From positions 235,300-299,299 of the forward strand of contig JALMLS010000076.1 in assembly GCA_038496445.1 (NCBI GenBank): a stretch of DNA of 64,000 nt, read 5' to 3'. The position numbers and the translations under genes are program-made. How positions within the stretch are numbered: the stretch's first letter is position 1; each line of letters opens with the position of its first letter. This DNA comes from Trichosphaerium sp. ATCC 40318 (Eukaryota > Discosea > Flabellinia > Trichosidae). Below are positions 10,669 through 21,984 of this stretch, in pieces. Below the pieces are notes generated by a model, which saw only the letters and a list, made by a program, of their open reading frames with translations, searched no databases and had not been told where the DNA came from.

Positions 10669-11838
10669 ATGGCCAATCGTTCAGTGACAGTTGATCGGTA
10701 CTACAACAATGTTGAATAGTGTTGTTTATTCTAAATAAATGCTTTCAGTACCACCGCTGCCAAGAGGAGTATTTTGGAGCTACCTACAGAGATTTTATCG
10801 AAAATTTTAAGTTTTACAACAACGTCGCGATTTGCTGCTTGTCAAACATGTCGTTTCTTCTCTTCTATCATTCATGACATTATTGGATACTACCATATTA
10901 AAATAAGAACAGAAAATCAAGTAAGAGCTGTTGTGAAGCATAGTGGTATTCTTCGAAACACAACAATCAGAGTAACCAACCATTCTCGTTACTTTTCTCC
11001 TGGCATCTTAAAACTATTTGCTGGTGTTCATTCAATCGATCTTTATACCTTTCTTGTAACAGATGAAGATGTGAAAGCGCTTTCTGGAGTTCATACCATA
11101 AATCTGTCTCGTACACCAATAACAGATGAAGGCGTAAGAGCACTTGCTGGCGTTCATACAATTGACCTTACTACAACTAATGTAACAGATAAAGGCATAA
11201 AGGCACTTGCTGGCGTTCACAGTATACGTCTTAATGATACTCAGGTGACAGATGAGGGTATAAAAGCACTAGCTGGTGTTCATTATATTCAACTTAGCAC
11301 CACTCAGGTAACAGATGAAGGCGTAAAAGCGCTTGCTGGCGTTCACACTATACATATTCGCGAAACTAAAGTAACTGATGAGGGTATTAAAGCGCTTGCT
11401 GGTGTCCATAAGATAAACCTTGAAGCCACTGCTGTAACAGATGAAGGTATAAAAGCACTTGCTGGCGTTCATACTATACTTCTTATTGGTACTAAAGTGA
11501 CAGATGAAGGCATAAAAGCACTAGCCGGTGTTCACACTATTAACCTCAGTGGCACTTCAGTAACTGATGAAGGCATAAAAGCACTAGCTGGTGTTCACAT
11601 TATTAACCTTGGTGGCACTTTAGTAACAGATGAAGGAATCAAAGCACTTGCTGGCGTTCATACTATTGACCTTTCATTAACTTCAGTCACAAATGAGGGT
11701 ATAAAAGCACTAAAAGGTGTTCACAGAATTTCCGTTTTTGGCACATCAGTAACAGATGAAGGTGTTAAAGCTCTAACTGGTTCATACCCTACATGGAGAA
11801 ATATTAATGGATTTCTGAAACTGCCTATGAGAATGTAA
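10669..11838 (+). CDS. F-box protein with 12 tandem 21-residue leucine-rich repeats
   Basis: Predicted SCF ubiquitin-ligase substrate receptor. The N-terminal F-box-like segment is LELPTEILSKILSFTTTSRF followed by CQTCRFFSSIIHDIIGYY. After a linker come about 12 near-identical repeats of VTDEGIKALAGVHTINLSGT, period 63 nt. The main exon has no ATG upstream of its first F-box codon, but a short exon 10669-10697 (MANRSVTVDR) joins in frame through a GT-AG intron at 10698-10748, so I extend the gene to that ATG. The TTG at 10774 is therefore unlikely to be the start. Repeat homogeneity suggests recent unequal exchange or gene conversion. Confidence 0.85.
11040..11795 (+). repeat. 63-nt tandem repeat encoding the LRR array
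   Basis: About 12 direct units, each encoding V-T-D-E-G-[IV]-K-A-L-A-G-V-H-[TYK]-I-x-L-x-x-T-x. Units are highly similar at DNA level and vary mainly at the exposed x positions on the concave face, the pattern expected of a ligand-binding LRR surface under diversification. Confidence 0.9.
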
Positions 11839-12117
11839 ATTAAATTGATGTACAGCGGTACTTTGACAATATTATGGTTTGTTTATGCTAGCTAAAACGC
11901 AGAACAGTTTCTGAGTTAGTTTCATCTGTTCAATCAGTTGTTTCGAACACTTTAAGCCAAGTTGATTAAGAAGGTGATTGTCTGTAAAAATTTTACGAAA
12001 GGTCATGTGATTTCTTTTCAAATAAAACACAGGGCCACAGTATCAACTTGCTGCACGGAACTACAAGTGATGTCTACATAAGAATATTCTAATATTGCTT
12101 TGCAGTTAACGTGTGAC

Positions 12118-12443
12118 ATGACAGTGCTAAACCGACATTTCTAGAGTTGCCACTTGAGATATTAGCGCATATTCTACGCCAAACAACCACAACAAGATTT
12201 GCAGCTTGTCATACGTGTCACCTACTCTCTTCAATGATTCACGAAGTCATTGGGTACCATGAAATTGTAGTGACACCTGAACAAGCAAAAAGAGTTGTAC
12301 AACATGGTGCTATCTACTACTTGCAATTTGTTCATTTGTATCAAAGCAAGGTGTTAAAGAACTGTCTAGTATTTGTGAATGTATTGTGGGGTAAAAGTGT
12401 AATCGTAATCATTGTTTGGAGGATAATTGAGGTCAGGTCATAG
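12118..12443 (+). pseudogene. Second truncated F-box fragment
   Basis: Reads FLELPLEILAHILRQTTTTR, then LLSSMIHEVIGYHEIVVTPE before the frame runs into unrelated sequence after QAKRVVQHGA. It parallels the minus-strand fragment at 10094-10366, including upstream DNA (CCACAGTATCAACTTGC region at about 12036). No LRRs follow. An in-frame TGA lies just upstream of the acceptor-like GACAG. I call it a relic or donor fragment rather than a gene. Confidence 0.65.
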
Positions 12444-12775
12444 CACTAGTTAACGTAGAATACCAAAATTTCATCAAAGGTTACCATTGATTTTGTTGAT
12501 GGAAGCGCAGACTACATTGTGATTTGGACATGAATCCTGTTTCTTGGATTCGTCCTTTTATTGCCACTAATCACAACTATATGTTTTGCTCTCACTTTAA
12601 ATTTCACGTGTTCAGTATTCATGCACGTGATAGCACGAATTTCAAAAAAGCTTTATTAGATGAACCACCTTATTGTTGTATCTCTCAAGTTACGTTACTA
12701 TCAAGGACCTAGTGACTACATAATTAAGCCATTTTGCTAAGCCAGGTTTGAATCAAAAAAGAGCCTCACCACACA
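12444..12775. other. Spacer between F-box relic and GH79 gene
   Basis: No gene seen. Contains CACGTG at about 12,608 and 12,636. An ORF at 12524-12712 is short and motif-free. Confidence 0.5.
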
Positions 12776-15079
12776 ATGCACGTGGTTTTTGGTACGAATT
12801 AGTTTGCAGTTTATTTCGCATATTGACCGCTTTATAGTATCTCTAATATTGTTGTACCTATGCGTCTTAATGTCGTGCTCTACTATCACTGTAGATATAA
12901 ATGATACACCGATCTCAAAACCTATTCCACCCAACTTCGCTGGATTCTCGATGGAGGTAACACAACACGGCCTTCTTTGTTCATTTTATGCTTTTTGAAA
13001 TATCTATGGAAAAAGTGTTTGATATTTCTCCGTCTCCTTACAACTAACGTCTTTTTTTTCGTTTTAGGTAGGTTCTACAAAAACGATGGTAGGCGAGTAT
13101 CCTGCGCCACCTAAAGCGTCTTTTGTTCAATTGATTAAAAACTTATGCGTAACGGAAGGACAAAAAGGAACAATCATAAGGTGAATAGTAGTCTGCTAGC
13201 TGTTTTTTGTTGGCAGTGTCTTTGTTAAATCATCTTATACTGGATACCTCTTACTTAAACATTGATTTATAGTATTACTAACTTATTATAGAATCGGTGG
13301 CAACAGCGCTGATGAATCATGGTGCGGGAATAGCATTTGAGTTTTTCCGTTTTATTTGAAAATCATGAATTTTTCTAAACGAGTTCAAGGTGGAATCCTG
13401 AGAAGAAGCCAAGGCCTCCTGGTGTCGGATATGATATCTCAACTGTTGATCTATATTCTATCAATAATTTTGTAAAGACTTTTGATGGATCATGGGTACC
13501 TGGCGTAATATTCAGAGAAGTAAGTTCACTTTTCTTTTTTTTTCTCTCGTTAAATTTCTTATTTTTTCAAAAAGCCAAAAAACGCTTCTTGGGCTGTCAA
13601 TTATGTCAATGCTATTGATAAGTATGTTGGATGGGATCATGTAAGTGCAATTGAGATAGGTAACGAAGTCGACGTGTTTGGAGAAAACGGCATACGGTAC
13701 ATCTAATGAAAACGAATAGTTTACCCATGTAATTTCTTTTGCTTAGAGCAGCGAACTACTCCAACACAGAGTATATGACTGAGTTTAAGCTTTACGCAGA
13801 TACCATATATTCTGAGACTAAAATGCCTAAAAAGCATATCCAAGGAGCGACATACTGTTGCCGGCAAGCTTTCGAGGAAGGCACGTGATATCGGGGTTTT
13901 TTTCTTATCGTTTTTCTCCGTGAAAAGTTTTCTCTTCATCTATTCACTGTTTACAGGATTACCAAAGTACATGTCAACATACCAAGATCAGTTGAAGACA
14001 ATATCATTCCATAGATATCCTGAGACCACGTGCCATGGCTCCCATGCATCATTGGCTAGGTTAATGGAGGACTCTGCATCTCTCGGACAAGTACTTAAAT
14101 ACTCCAATGTACTACTTATCCAATACGCTTACTGTTCAAAGGCCACGGGCATGGAACCATACATTAAAGATGCTGCAAACCTTGGTCTTGAATATTATAT
14201 TGGAGAAACAAACTCAGTGTCATGTGGCGGACAGACTAATGTCAGGTACACTCAGCCTTATTTAACAATTGGTTTCGAAGTTTATTAATATCGTAAAGCG
14301 ATATTTTGGGTGCTGCAGTTTGGGGAGTTGATTACATGCTTAATTTCGCACTCGTAAGCCAAACGATTATTGATGAAGTTGTAGCAGGGTATGACTTAAC
14401 TACTTTTTTTTTAAGGTCGGTGCTGCAGGTGTTAATTTCCATGGTGGTCCAACTGCTACGTATGGTCCTGTTGATTTTGACTTTAAAGATAACAATATAC
14501 CTGATGTTAGACCATTGTACTATGGTATGGATATTTGTTTTATGTTTTTTTTTAAATTGAATGGATGTTTTTTTGTTAAAACCTTGTTTTTTAGCAATGT
14601 GGATTTTTGCTTCTGTTACCAGTCACAATGCCGAAATATTAGATACAAAGATAACCTCAGATGATAATTTAGTAAAGGTTTGGGGAATCAAGAAGCAAGA
14701 TAAGTACTACGCTGTCATTGTACACAAGAACTATTTAGGTAGGCTTTGACCTAAAGAGTGCAAGTGACAATTGTAAATGTAGGTGACTCAGCGACTGTTA
14801 CCATAAACCCTCCTGGTTCCAAACGTACTGAAAGCGCTCAACTAAAGGTTCTTGAAGGTAAGGATGGAGTGTATTCGAAATACGGTCTCAGCTTTGGAGG
14901 TACAATGTCAAACAATTCTAAAACCAGAAGAATTACACTTTCTGTTAGGACAAACATTTGATAATACAAAGGATGGTAACCCTATAGGCAAGTCAACATC
15001 TAAAGAAATTGAAGCCTCTGATGGAAGCTACAAAATTACGGTAAACCCAGCAACAGTGGCAGTACTAGAAATCCCTTAA
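12776..15079 (+). CDS. Secreted GH79 family beta-glucuronidase/heparanase-like glycosidase
   Basis: Extracellular or lysosomal glycoside hydrolase acting on glucuronic-acid-containing glycans. The start is a short exon (12776-12791, MHVVF) joined by a 46-nt intron to a hydrophobic signal sequence (SLILLYLCVLMSCS). Family landmarks follow: PIPPNFAGFSMEV, IIRIGGNSADES, WNPEKKPRPPGVGYDIST, the acid/base motif AIEIGNEVD, SFHRYPETTCHG and the nucleophile motif YYIGETNSVSCGG. The C-terminal beta domain ends YKITVNPATVAVLEIP. About ten introns of 44-76 nt are needed. The intron after QAFEEG has a GC donor (GCACGT at 13881) because every GT alternative breaks the frame. Intron 14741-14784 is only 44 nt. 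Confidence 0.85.
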
Positions 15080-15327
15080 TATAGCTTCTATTCCTTTTTG
15101 CTTTTTTTTTTTCTCGTTTTTCTCACTTTGATACTACGAGCGTCTTATTTACAAGTATTTTAATCCCTCAAGAATCAGAATCCAGTGGATAATGAAACTT
15201 GAGTTTTTTTCTTACATAAAGTAACGAGGGAATCGGCAATCACGTTTTTATCAATGCGGGAAAAAATTTATTTAACAGAAAACTTTATGGAGGCATAGTT
15301 TTGGTTGTGTTACGCAACTTTACATGA

Positions 15328-17115
15328 TCAACAAGGGTAGTGCATTATACCGTCTGGCGTTGCGAGTAGTACAGTTAGATGACTTACACATTCCCGGAAG
15401 GAGTAAAAGTGACTGGTCATGAGGAAGCCAACAATATGACCGTTTTTAGGGTGTGTAGGATATCCACCATCGCCACCAAATGGTCCATGATGTCTTGATT
15501 TGCTTGTTATGAATGTTATTTTATCTATAATAGCGCCACGAATTACATCCACACGTGTAAGTCTTTCGTCGTCATCAAGAGATATTTTGTGGACTTCATC
15601 TCTGCTTGTTTTTTTTCCAGCTTCTATTTTGGGAAGATTAGCAAAACATGCGTTGTGGAATAACTTAATGTGCTTGAAAAAGGTTCAAAAATAGTGTAAT
15701 AACTACTAATAGTATAATTTTAAGTATTGTGATGTAAACCAAGCGGAAAGATTTCCCTTGAGGACCAGGAAATGATAAATGTTCGAAGTCATTATTTCAT
15801 ATTTTTCCAAAAAACTAAATTAAACAAAACCTTCACACTTACCCACAACTGTACCGTCACTGAATTTGAAACCTACATAATCCTTTAGTACTAACCTCCC
15901 TCTATAAAATAGCCAGTCGTTATTTCGTTTGGCAGAAGACAAAACACGTGTAAAAATCCAAAGTTGTGTTCTTTTAATGAAAGTAAAAACAAATAAGAAG
16001 GACTGCTGATGTGCGTACGAAGATAGAATAGGTATATTCCAGCAACAAGCTCTATTGTTGTTACTTTACGTTGTTTCTTTTGTAGCAAAGCCCATGGATC
16101 CTCCCAGAAAACAGGTATGTACATTATCCTGGAGAGAAATGCAACTTGTTGCCATTGTAAGTCAATCAAAAATTTTCCTTCGTGTTTGCTCATAAATCCG
16201 CCTACAAGCAATATTAAGGTCAATGTGGACACGTGATAAAAAATATAAGTTTTCTGAAGAAAAGAAATACATAATTATGCTTGTAACGCAAGCATTGCGT
16301 CTACTGAATAGTTCTTTCTAATGAAAAATAAAAAAACTTGCAAAAAAAATTTGATAAAAATTTGATACGTACGGTCCAGACGGCTTGGAAATACATACTC
16401 CACCTTCTTTCCTGTAGTGGTTTCAAATTCAATGGCTTCTATTGTGAAAAAACTGATTAGTGATGATTCTTTGGTGAAAAGATTTGTTTTTTCTGACAAT
16501 TGTGCAAAAAAATTCATGTTTCGCGTACTAACGGACTCATCATGCCAAAGATTAATTGAAACTATATCCTCGTTTTTAAGGAATGCTTTAACAACCTTAT
16601 TCTCAATAGAGCAATAATCAAATGTATTTACAAGCAGGAATAAGTCGTCTTCTTTCTTTTGAACTAAAATTCTATCTTTTTTTCGTATCATCGCGTTTGC
16701 CCTTCTTTTAAGTGCCTTTATCACGTGATTTTTTAGAAATCAACCCGAAAAAAAATTAAAAAGTTTAAACCATACCTTTCTCCATGAAAAATTATCTGAT
16801 GGCGTCACTGTAGTCGGAACTGTTTCCCTAAGACCAAAAACGTTAGTTTTCCAAATAAAAATAAAAAAAAAGTAGTTTAGCGCACCTTTCCCGAATTAAA
16901 ATAGTCTCGTATAAGTACCTCCATAGAGTATCATTTAACAACAGCTTATTGACGCAATGGCAGGTACGTCCAAAATTAAGTAACGAAGTAATATCATCAG
17001 CAAAGTATCCCGTAATATCCTCTAATATTTCTTTTGGTATAGACTCCAAAACACCGCTAGGTGAATAATATAAAACCGTTTCAGAAAAATATTGTTTGTA
17101 TTCTCTTTGGGCCAT
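15328..17115 (-). CDS. F-box protein with C-terminal jacalin-like domain
   Basis: Starts MAQREYKQYFSETVLYYSPS; an F-box follows (LESIPKEILEDITGYFADD, then CHCVNKLLLNDTLWRYLYE). Middle exons include VPTTVTPSDNFSWRK, ALKRRANAMIRKKDR and an unrecognised beta-rich region (DIVSINLWHDESVSTRNMNF). The last exon reads LTRVDVIRGAIIDKITFITS, then GPFGGDGGYP, resembling the GG-loop and strand pattern of jacalin-like lectins. This suggests an SCF adaptor recognising glycans or glycoproteins, by analogy with sugar-binding Fbx proteins. Introns are needed, unlike in the LRR-type F-box genes. Exon joins in 15,600-16,300 are approximate, and the jacalin assignment is tentative. Confidence 0.65.
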
Positions 17116-17728
17116 ATAAATTATACCAAATCAATCCTCTTATACTATATATAATACTTCTAATACCAATTAAAACAGAAAGCGAGGTGTTCGTCTTTTC
17201 TCTTTGTTTTGAAAAAAAAAACTAACAGTTTGCGTAACGGTGAGGCTCGCTATCGTTCTTATGCGTAATGAGGTTCTAACCTACAGGTAGGCCTTGGTTT
17301 GGATTTTACTATCCCTTTAAGCCAGCACTAGATCAAGTAATGTGGAACGCGTACGGATTTTCTATTACTCCACACAAACATTTCCTACGAAATATACGAT
17401 ACCGTTAGAAAGTCACGTGATAAAAGGAGTTTTGTACAAACAACCGTTAAGGTTGCACTTCTCAAGAAAAGGAAACTGTCAGATGTACCGTACCAACCTA
17501 GGAAGTAAGTGAGGTTGTTTTAGGGCCAGCCATTCAAATGAAACAAAAACAAGGGACAGTTTTGCTGCTTTAAAAAGTTTTGTGAGTTTTTGATAATAAT
17601 TATATCTTTGTTACGTAAAAGTGATTTACCGCGTACGACCAAGTTTCGAACACAGACTTGATTGCTCTCGCTTTATGACGACAAATTTCTGATCAGGGTT
17701 TTGATAAGAACGGCTACAGATATCAAGA
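17116..17728. other. Divergent intergenic region
   Basis: Lies between the start of the F-box/jacalin-like gene (minus) and the multi-TM gene (plus), so it should hold two promoters. One TCACGTGA at about 17,413. No exon signals. Confidence 0.55.
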
Positions 17729-19870
17729 ATGATCATAGAGATCAAAGGAATCATTCTATTAGCGTTTATAACAATTGTGGCCACGTGAGTTCCCAAATTA
17801 TCTTGTTTTGGGCATAACACTCTCTAGAGATTCTTTTACGCCAACTCAGTACCCAGTGATCAGTATTGGCGGCAGTGGAGAAAATATTATATCTACGTAC
17901 TCATATTATGGAGATATTGTGCTAGATGAGATGCAAAGCTTCTCTGCAAGGGTAGTTGGTACTAAAATCAAAAAATTTTTTTCGAGATGAATAAGAAAAC
18001 AATGTGAGAATTTTATCGGGACTAGTTTGATGTTCTTTTACAAAACACGTGCATCCAAACAAGAGTGACCTTTTCTCTTTAATTATTTTTTTATGAATCA
18101 ATTGAAAGTTGGGTTAAATAACATTTATCTCCTTAGAGCTGCTTTGTATTAAGTGTGAGGTTATAAGAAACAACTCAGTACAAATCACGGGTAAACTTCA
18201 AATTTTTTTTTTCTTTTTGCTTCTTGTTACAAACTGCATTTAGGTAATGCTGTTTTGGTTGATATAAGTGCGGATATTTGTGACGATAGTTGTGGTAGTC
18301 GCTTGGGTTTGTTTATGAGTAAGAAATTGAGCGATATGGGAGCACGAGCAGTGGTCTTTGTGACTGGTACGCAGTAGTTGAACAAAAAAAAGGTTCTAAA
18401 ATGCAAACAGAAAAGTTTGACGAGATAAAAATTCTACATCAAATGGGAAACGATATCATCGTAGCTTTTGTTAAAAACGATACTCAATTGTCTTCAGGAA
18501 TCTCAACGATAACATTCTTAGCTGCAGACAATCCTTGTACGTAAATGTTCTTTTTTCGAACAACATTTTTTTTGTTATGATTGCTGATGTTTGGGTTAGT
18601 CATCAGTCGATACAATGCGTTTGTGAGCACACAGCTCGCCTATGTTTGCTTGTTTTCAATATCATTCGGTCTCTTAGCAATTATGGGATTTATAGCAGCA
18701 GTAATTCACGTGTGGAAACACGTGATCCACAGGACAAGAGAAGTCGTGCATGTTGGAGATATGTACCTTCTAAGCTTCACACTAGGTTTTGCAACACTCT
18801 TTTCTTTGTGTACGTTTCCTTTTCTACCAACTAAACATACTAATTACGCATTGAAGTGAGGTTCTTCATTCATGCTATTGACTACGGAGCATATCAAGGC
18901 ATAATAAGCACAACTAAACGTGATTTAGTAGCCAATATTGCGGATACTTTTTTGGTGTCTGTTTACGTTGTTGTAGTAACATACTGGTGCGTTAACCATT
19001 TGAAGTGATTGCTTTGCGTTCAACTATATAAACCTTACCTTATTGGCTTATTAATGATGTGTTAATAGGGGACAATTAGCCACGTTCTCATCTCAGTTTT
19101 GGACACCAAAGCGCGTGCTTAGAGTGGGCTTTGTTTGTATCATTATATTCTATACTATCACACTTGGTATCTTTATTTTGGGTAGTACTACAAGTATTTC
19201 ACGCTCTATGACAGTTGCTGGATTTTTTGGGTTTATTACAGCTTTAGTATTAATAGTATCTATCGTACGTTGCTGTGTTTTTTTTCTTGAGAACCACTAT
19301 TTTTACAAAAAAATAGGAGTGACTGCTAGCTCTATAATATTCTGCTTTGTTGATGTTATTTTTAGAGTATTGGTTCTTATATACTATACAGAGTCAGGAT
19401 ACTGATAGGAAAATCAAATGGGGCTCGAAGAACATCTGAACTGTTTCTTAGAGTGCGTCAGTCTTAACTTTTATTTTGTAAAGTAGTACTATTATTGACA
19501 TCTTTTTAGATGACTGTCCTTATTACTGTAGAAGGAGTTCTCGGTACTTTTTATCTTCTAAGTCAAGTTGTACACTTATTCAAGAAGTACGGTACAATAC
19601 AAGGATTTCAATTTAAATACTGGATTTGGAGCACCTTGGAAGTATTTCTTATTTTTTTCATAATCTTATTCTTGGGGTATTTATTAATATTGCTTACTCG
19701 TTGCCTCTTTAATAGCTTTTATTTGTAGATTCCCAGAAATTGTTTGGTATCATAGGAGGGGCAAGACAAAAACATCTAAAGCAACATCATCAACTTCAAT
19801 GGGAGGTACCCCATCTAAATCCAAGTCCAAGTCAAAGCCTTCTTCTACAACACCATCAATTTCATTGTGA
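17729..19870 (+). CDS. Multi-TM membrane protein with PA-like lumenal/extracellular domain
   Basis: Starts with a signal peptide (MIIEIKGIILLAFITIVAT). The ectodomain contains VLVDISADICDDSCGSRLGL, MGARAVVFVT and GNDIIVAFVKND, the alternating strand/helix pattern of a protease-associated (PA) domain. About seven to nine hydrophobic segments follow (for example FGLLAIMGFIAAVIHV, FLVSVYVVVVTYW, VGFVCIIIFYTITLGIFILG, GFFGFITALVLIVSIV, IIFCFVDVIFRVLVLIYY, FLIFFIILFLGYLLILL), then a Ser/Lys-rich cytosolic tail ending PSSTTPSISL. Introns include a 44-nt one at about 18370-18413. The layout recalls 7TM receptors or sorting proteins with PA ectodomains; I do not recognise a specific family. Confidence 0.7.
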
Positions 19871-20271
19871 TACACATGGATATTGTTTTTGTAGTTGTAA
19901 GTTCTATGTATTGAAGCTGTATTGTTGTAAGTTTGTATAAAGTTAATTTAAGGACTTTACGAATACTGTTCCCAAAAGGGAGACTTAACAAACCCAAACA
20001 CTTTTTTATCTGCAGAAAACTTTATTTGTTTCTTAGTAGCTTGTTAGTGTCGCAATATAACTCGATCTGTTACCTAACAGTTTTCTTTTTAGAAAGGTGG
20101 TTCCCATTACACCAGCTATATACATCATTAATACGGAGTAAAAGGTAGAGTAGAGCGAGAAAAGCCATTGCTAAGCCTCTTTTTTTTTGGACTGACACGC
20201 TACTAGGTAGGATACCACTCATTGTGGTTAATAAACGTTGATTCGTTGTAATATTATTTCGTTTCTTAGGT

Positions 20272-20603
20272 TCAAAGTTGATTGCTCTGAACAAGAGAAT
20301 GACCCAGAATGAAGGCGAGGATGAAAGTAGAAAACCCACATACACTCCCAGCAGCAAACAAAACATAAGGTCTATAAAACTTGTTGGAAGCTAAAAAAAA
20401 AACCAATCACCAACTCTGCCAGACTTTATCACGTGCCATAAACGACACAGAAACAAGAGAAGCAAGCCATTAAAAACTAACCAAGCACAAGCAATGAAAC
20501 TTGAAATTCCCTTTCAAAATCAAGGAGAAGGGATACAGAGAACGCATTAGCAAAACATATCATATACAATGCTCCATAAACAGCTAGAGTTCGTGTTCGT
20601 CAA
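20272..20603 (-). CDS. Small multi-TM hypothetical protein (start unresolved)
   Basis: Two minus-strand exons join in phase: an upstream one reading LAVYGALYMICFANAFSVSL and FEREFQVSLLVLG (donor GTTAG after 20482), and a last exon from 20390 reading NKFYRPYVLFAAGSVCGFST, FILAFILGHSLVQSNQL and a TGA stop at 20274-20272. Both exons are strongly hydrophobic, giving three or four membrane helices. No ATG is visible in the upstream exon, so at least one more 5' exon probably lies at 20,610-20,760. Family unknown. Confidence 0.4.
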
Positions 20604-20963
20604 CTTTTGAAATATACACCTAATCCAAACTCCCAGGTAGGTCAATTAGTGGCTAAAACGACTTGAGTTTTTCGACTTTGGGAAAGTAGTACCAGGGCCT
20701 TTATTTATTGAAAATAGATCCTCGGTCACATTGTAGACGCATAACATAGAACTGGCTATTTTCAATAATCAAACTGCTGAATACTGACATTGCTTTAATG
20801 TGTGACTAAATAAAGTGATACATTGATGTTCAAATTATTTGCCTTGGCAATAAATTGATTGATTGGCTTACTGACACAAATGTAGATTGTCATGACGTGC
20901 AAATTTATGTCATTATCTCGTTTTTTATATGACATAGTGCTTCATACCTTTCGTTTTAAGATG

Positions 20964-21902
20964 TCAAATAATGTGGTGAAATTTAACTTTTACGCCACGT
21001 TTTCTGAGCTCAAGTATTCTTTGCTCTGAAATACGGCAAAAAAGAACATGTAACACCTTGATACCTAACAGCGGAGCAATCCAATCATCTGTCGCTTTTG
21101 TACGTGATAAAATGACCGTGTGTGCACTAGCAAGACTCTTCATACAGCTCCTCCCAATATATTGACAATTCTGTAGATTAATGAAATGAACGCCAGCCAA
21201 CGCTGCCACTCCCTTGTCTGTCACTTTTGTACCACCTAAATATATGGTATGAACGCCAGCCAATGATGAAATACCCTTATCCCTGATTGACATGCAAAGA
21301 TTCAAGTCAATCGTATGTACACCTGCCAATAAAGATAATACATCATCTGTTATTCTTGAGTATGCTAGACGGATCGCAATATGTGGTATGACTGCTACAG
21401 CTTTAATGCCAACTCTTGTAAATCCGACAATACCATGGTTGTAGCCTTGATCCATAAAAACATCCTCCAGGTGTTTGACAACTGATACTATCCCAGAGTC
21501 TGTGATACCTTTACATTGCGATAAATGTAAACTGGTAATACCAGAAACAGCTTTTAAACCCAAGTCTGTAAGGTTATTATTCCTCTTAAGGTACAGTTTT
21601 TGAACACCAGAGAGAAAAGCGAGATCGCTATCACGTGCTTCTTTATATGATTCAAATGATATTTTGGTGTTTTTGAGAAGAGGACTTCCTGATAGACGCG
21701 AACAATCTAACGTTGATCGAACCTTGATAACGTTGTACCCGATATGATGGTGGATAATGTCAGATAATCGGTTACAAGTTTGAGAAACATTAAATCGATC
21801 AGGAACATCCACAAGGCTTAGTAAATGAGCGATTATCTCTGTAGGCATATCTAGTAGCTCGTAATCATTAAGTACATGTTTTAGGTTATCATGTGGCTCC
21901 AT
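20964..21902 (-). CDS. F-box/LRR protein, divergent member (312 aa)
   Basis: Intronless frame from ATG 21902. F-box-like start (LLDMPTEIIAHLLSLVDVPD, then CNRLSDIIHHHIGYNVIKV) and about eight leucine-rich repeats, some matching the 21-residue type (VTDKGVAALAGVHFINL) and some of a longer cysteine-containing type (NLTDLGLKAVSGITSLHL, SQCKGITDSGI). The repeats are far less homogenised than in the 10.7-kb gene, so this copy looks older. Likely SCF substrate receptor. A decayed copy of its 5' and 3' parts lies immediately upstream in head-to-head orientation. Confidence 0.85.
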   Translation of the reverse strand: MEPHDNLKHVLNDYELLDMPTEIIAHLLSLVDVPDRFNVSQTCNRLSDIIHHHIGYNVIKVRSTLDCSRLSGSPLLKNTKISFESYKEARDSDLAFLSGVQKLYLKRNNNLTDLGLKAVSGITSLHLSQCKGITDSGIVSVVKHLEDVFMDQGYNHGIVGFTRVGIKAVAVIPHIAIRLAYSRITDDVLSLLAGVHTIDLNLCMSIRDKGISSLAGVHTIYLGGTKVTDKGVAALAGVHFINLQNCQYIGRSCMKSLASAHTVILSRTKATDDWIAPLLGIKVLHVLFCRISEQRILELRKRGVKVKFHHII

Positions 21903-21984
21903 AACACCTGTTGTACTCGGTAAGCACTAGTACCGAGAAATTATGATGGCTAGTCAAATGGAGTAAGTTGGGTGCCTGTCTTTG

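Noticed and set aside
12118-12443. Functional short F-box-only gene
   Set aside because: An in-frame stop just upstream, no LRRs and an unrelated C-terminal tail indicate a fragment.
14741-14784. Ultrashort (20-29 nt) introns in GH79, PA/multi-TM and peroxidase genes
   Set aside because: At first sight 26-29 nt introns restored the frames, but in each case a later AG gives a normal 44-65 nt intron in the same phase (for example 14741-14784 and 28181-28245). No micro-introns are required.
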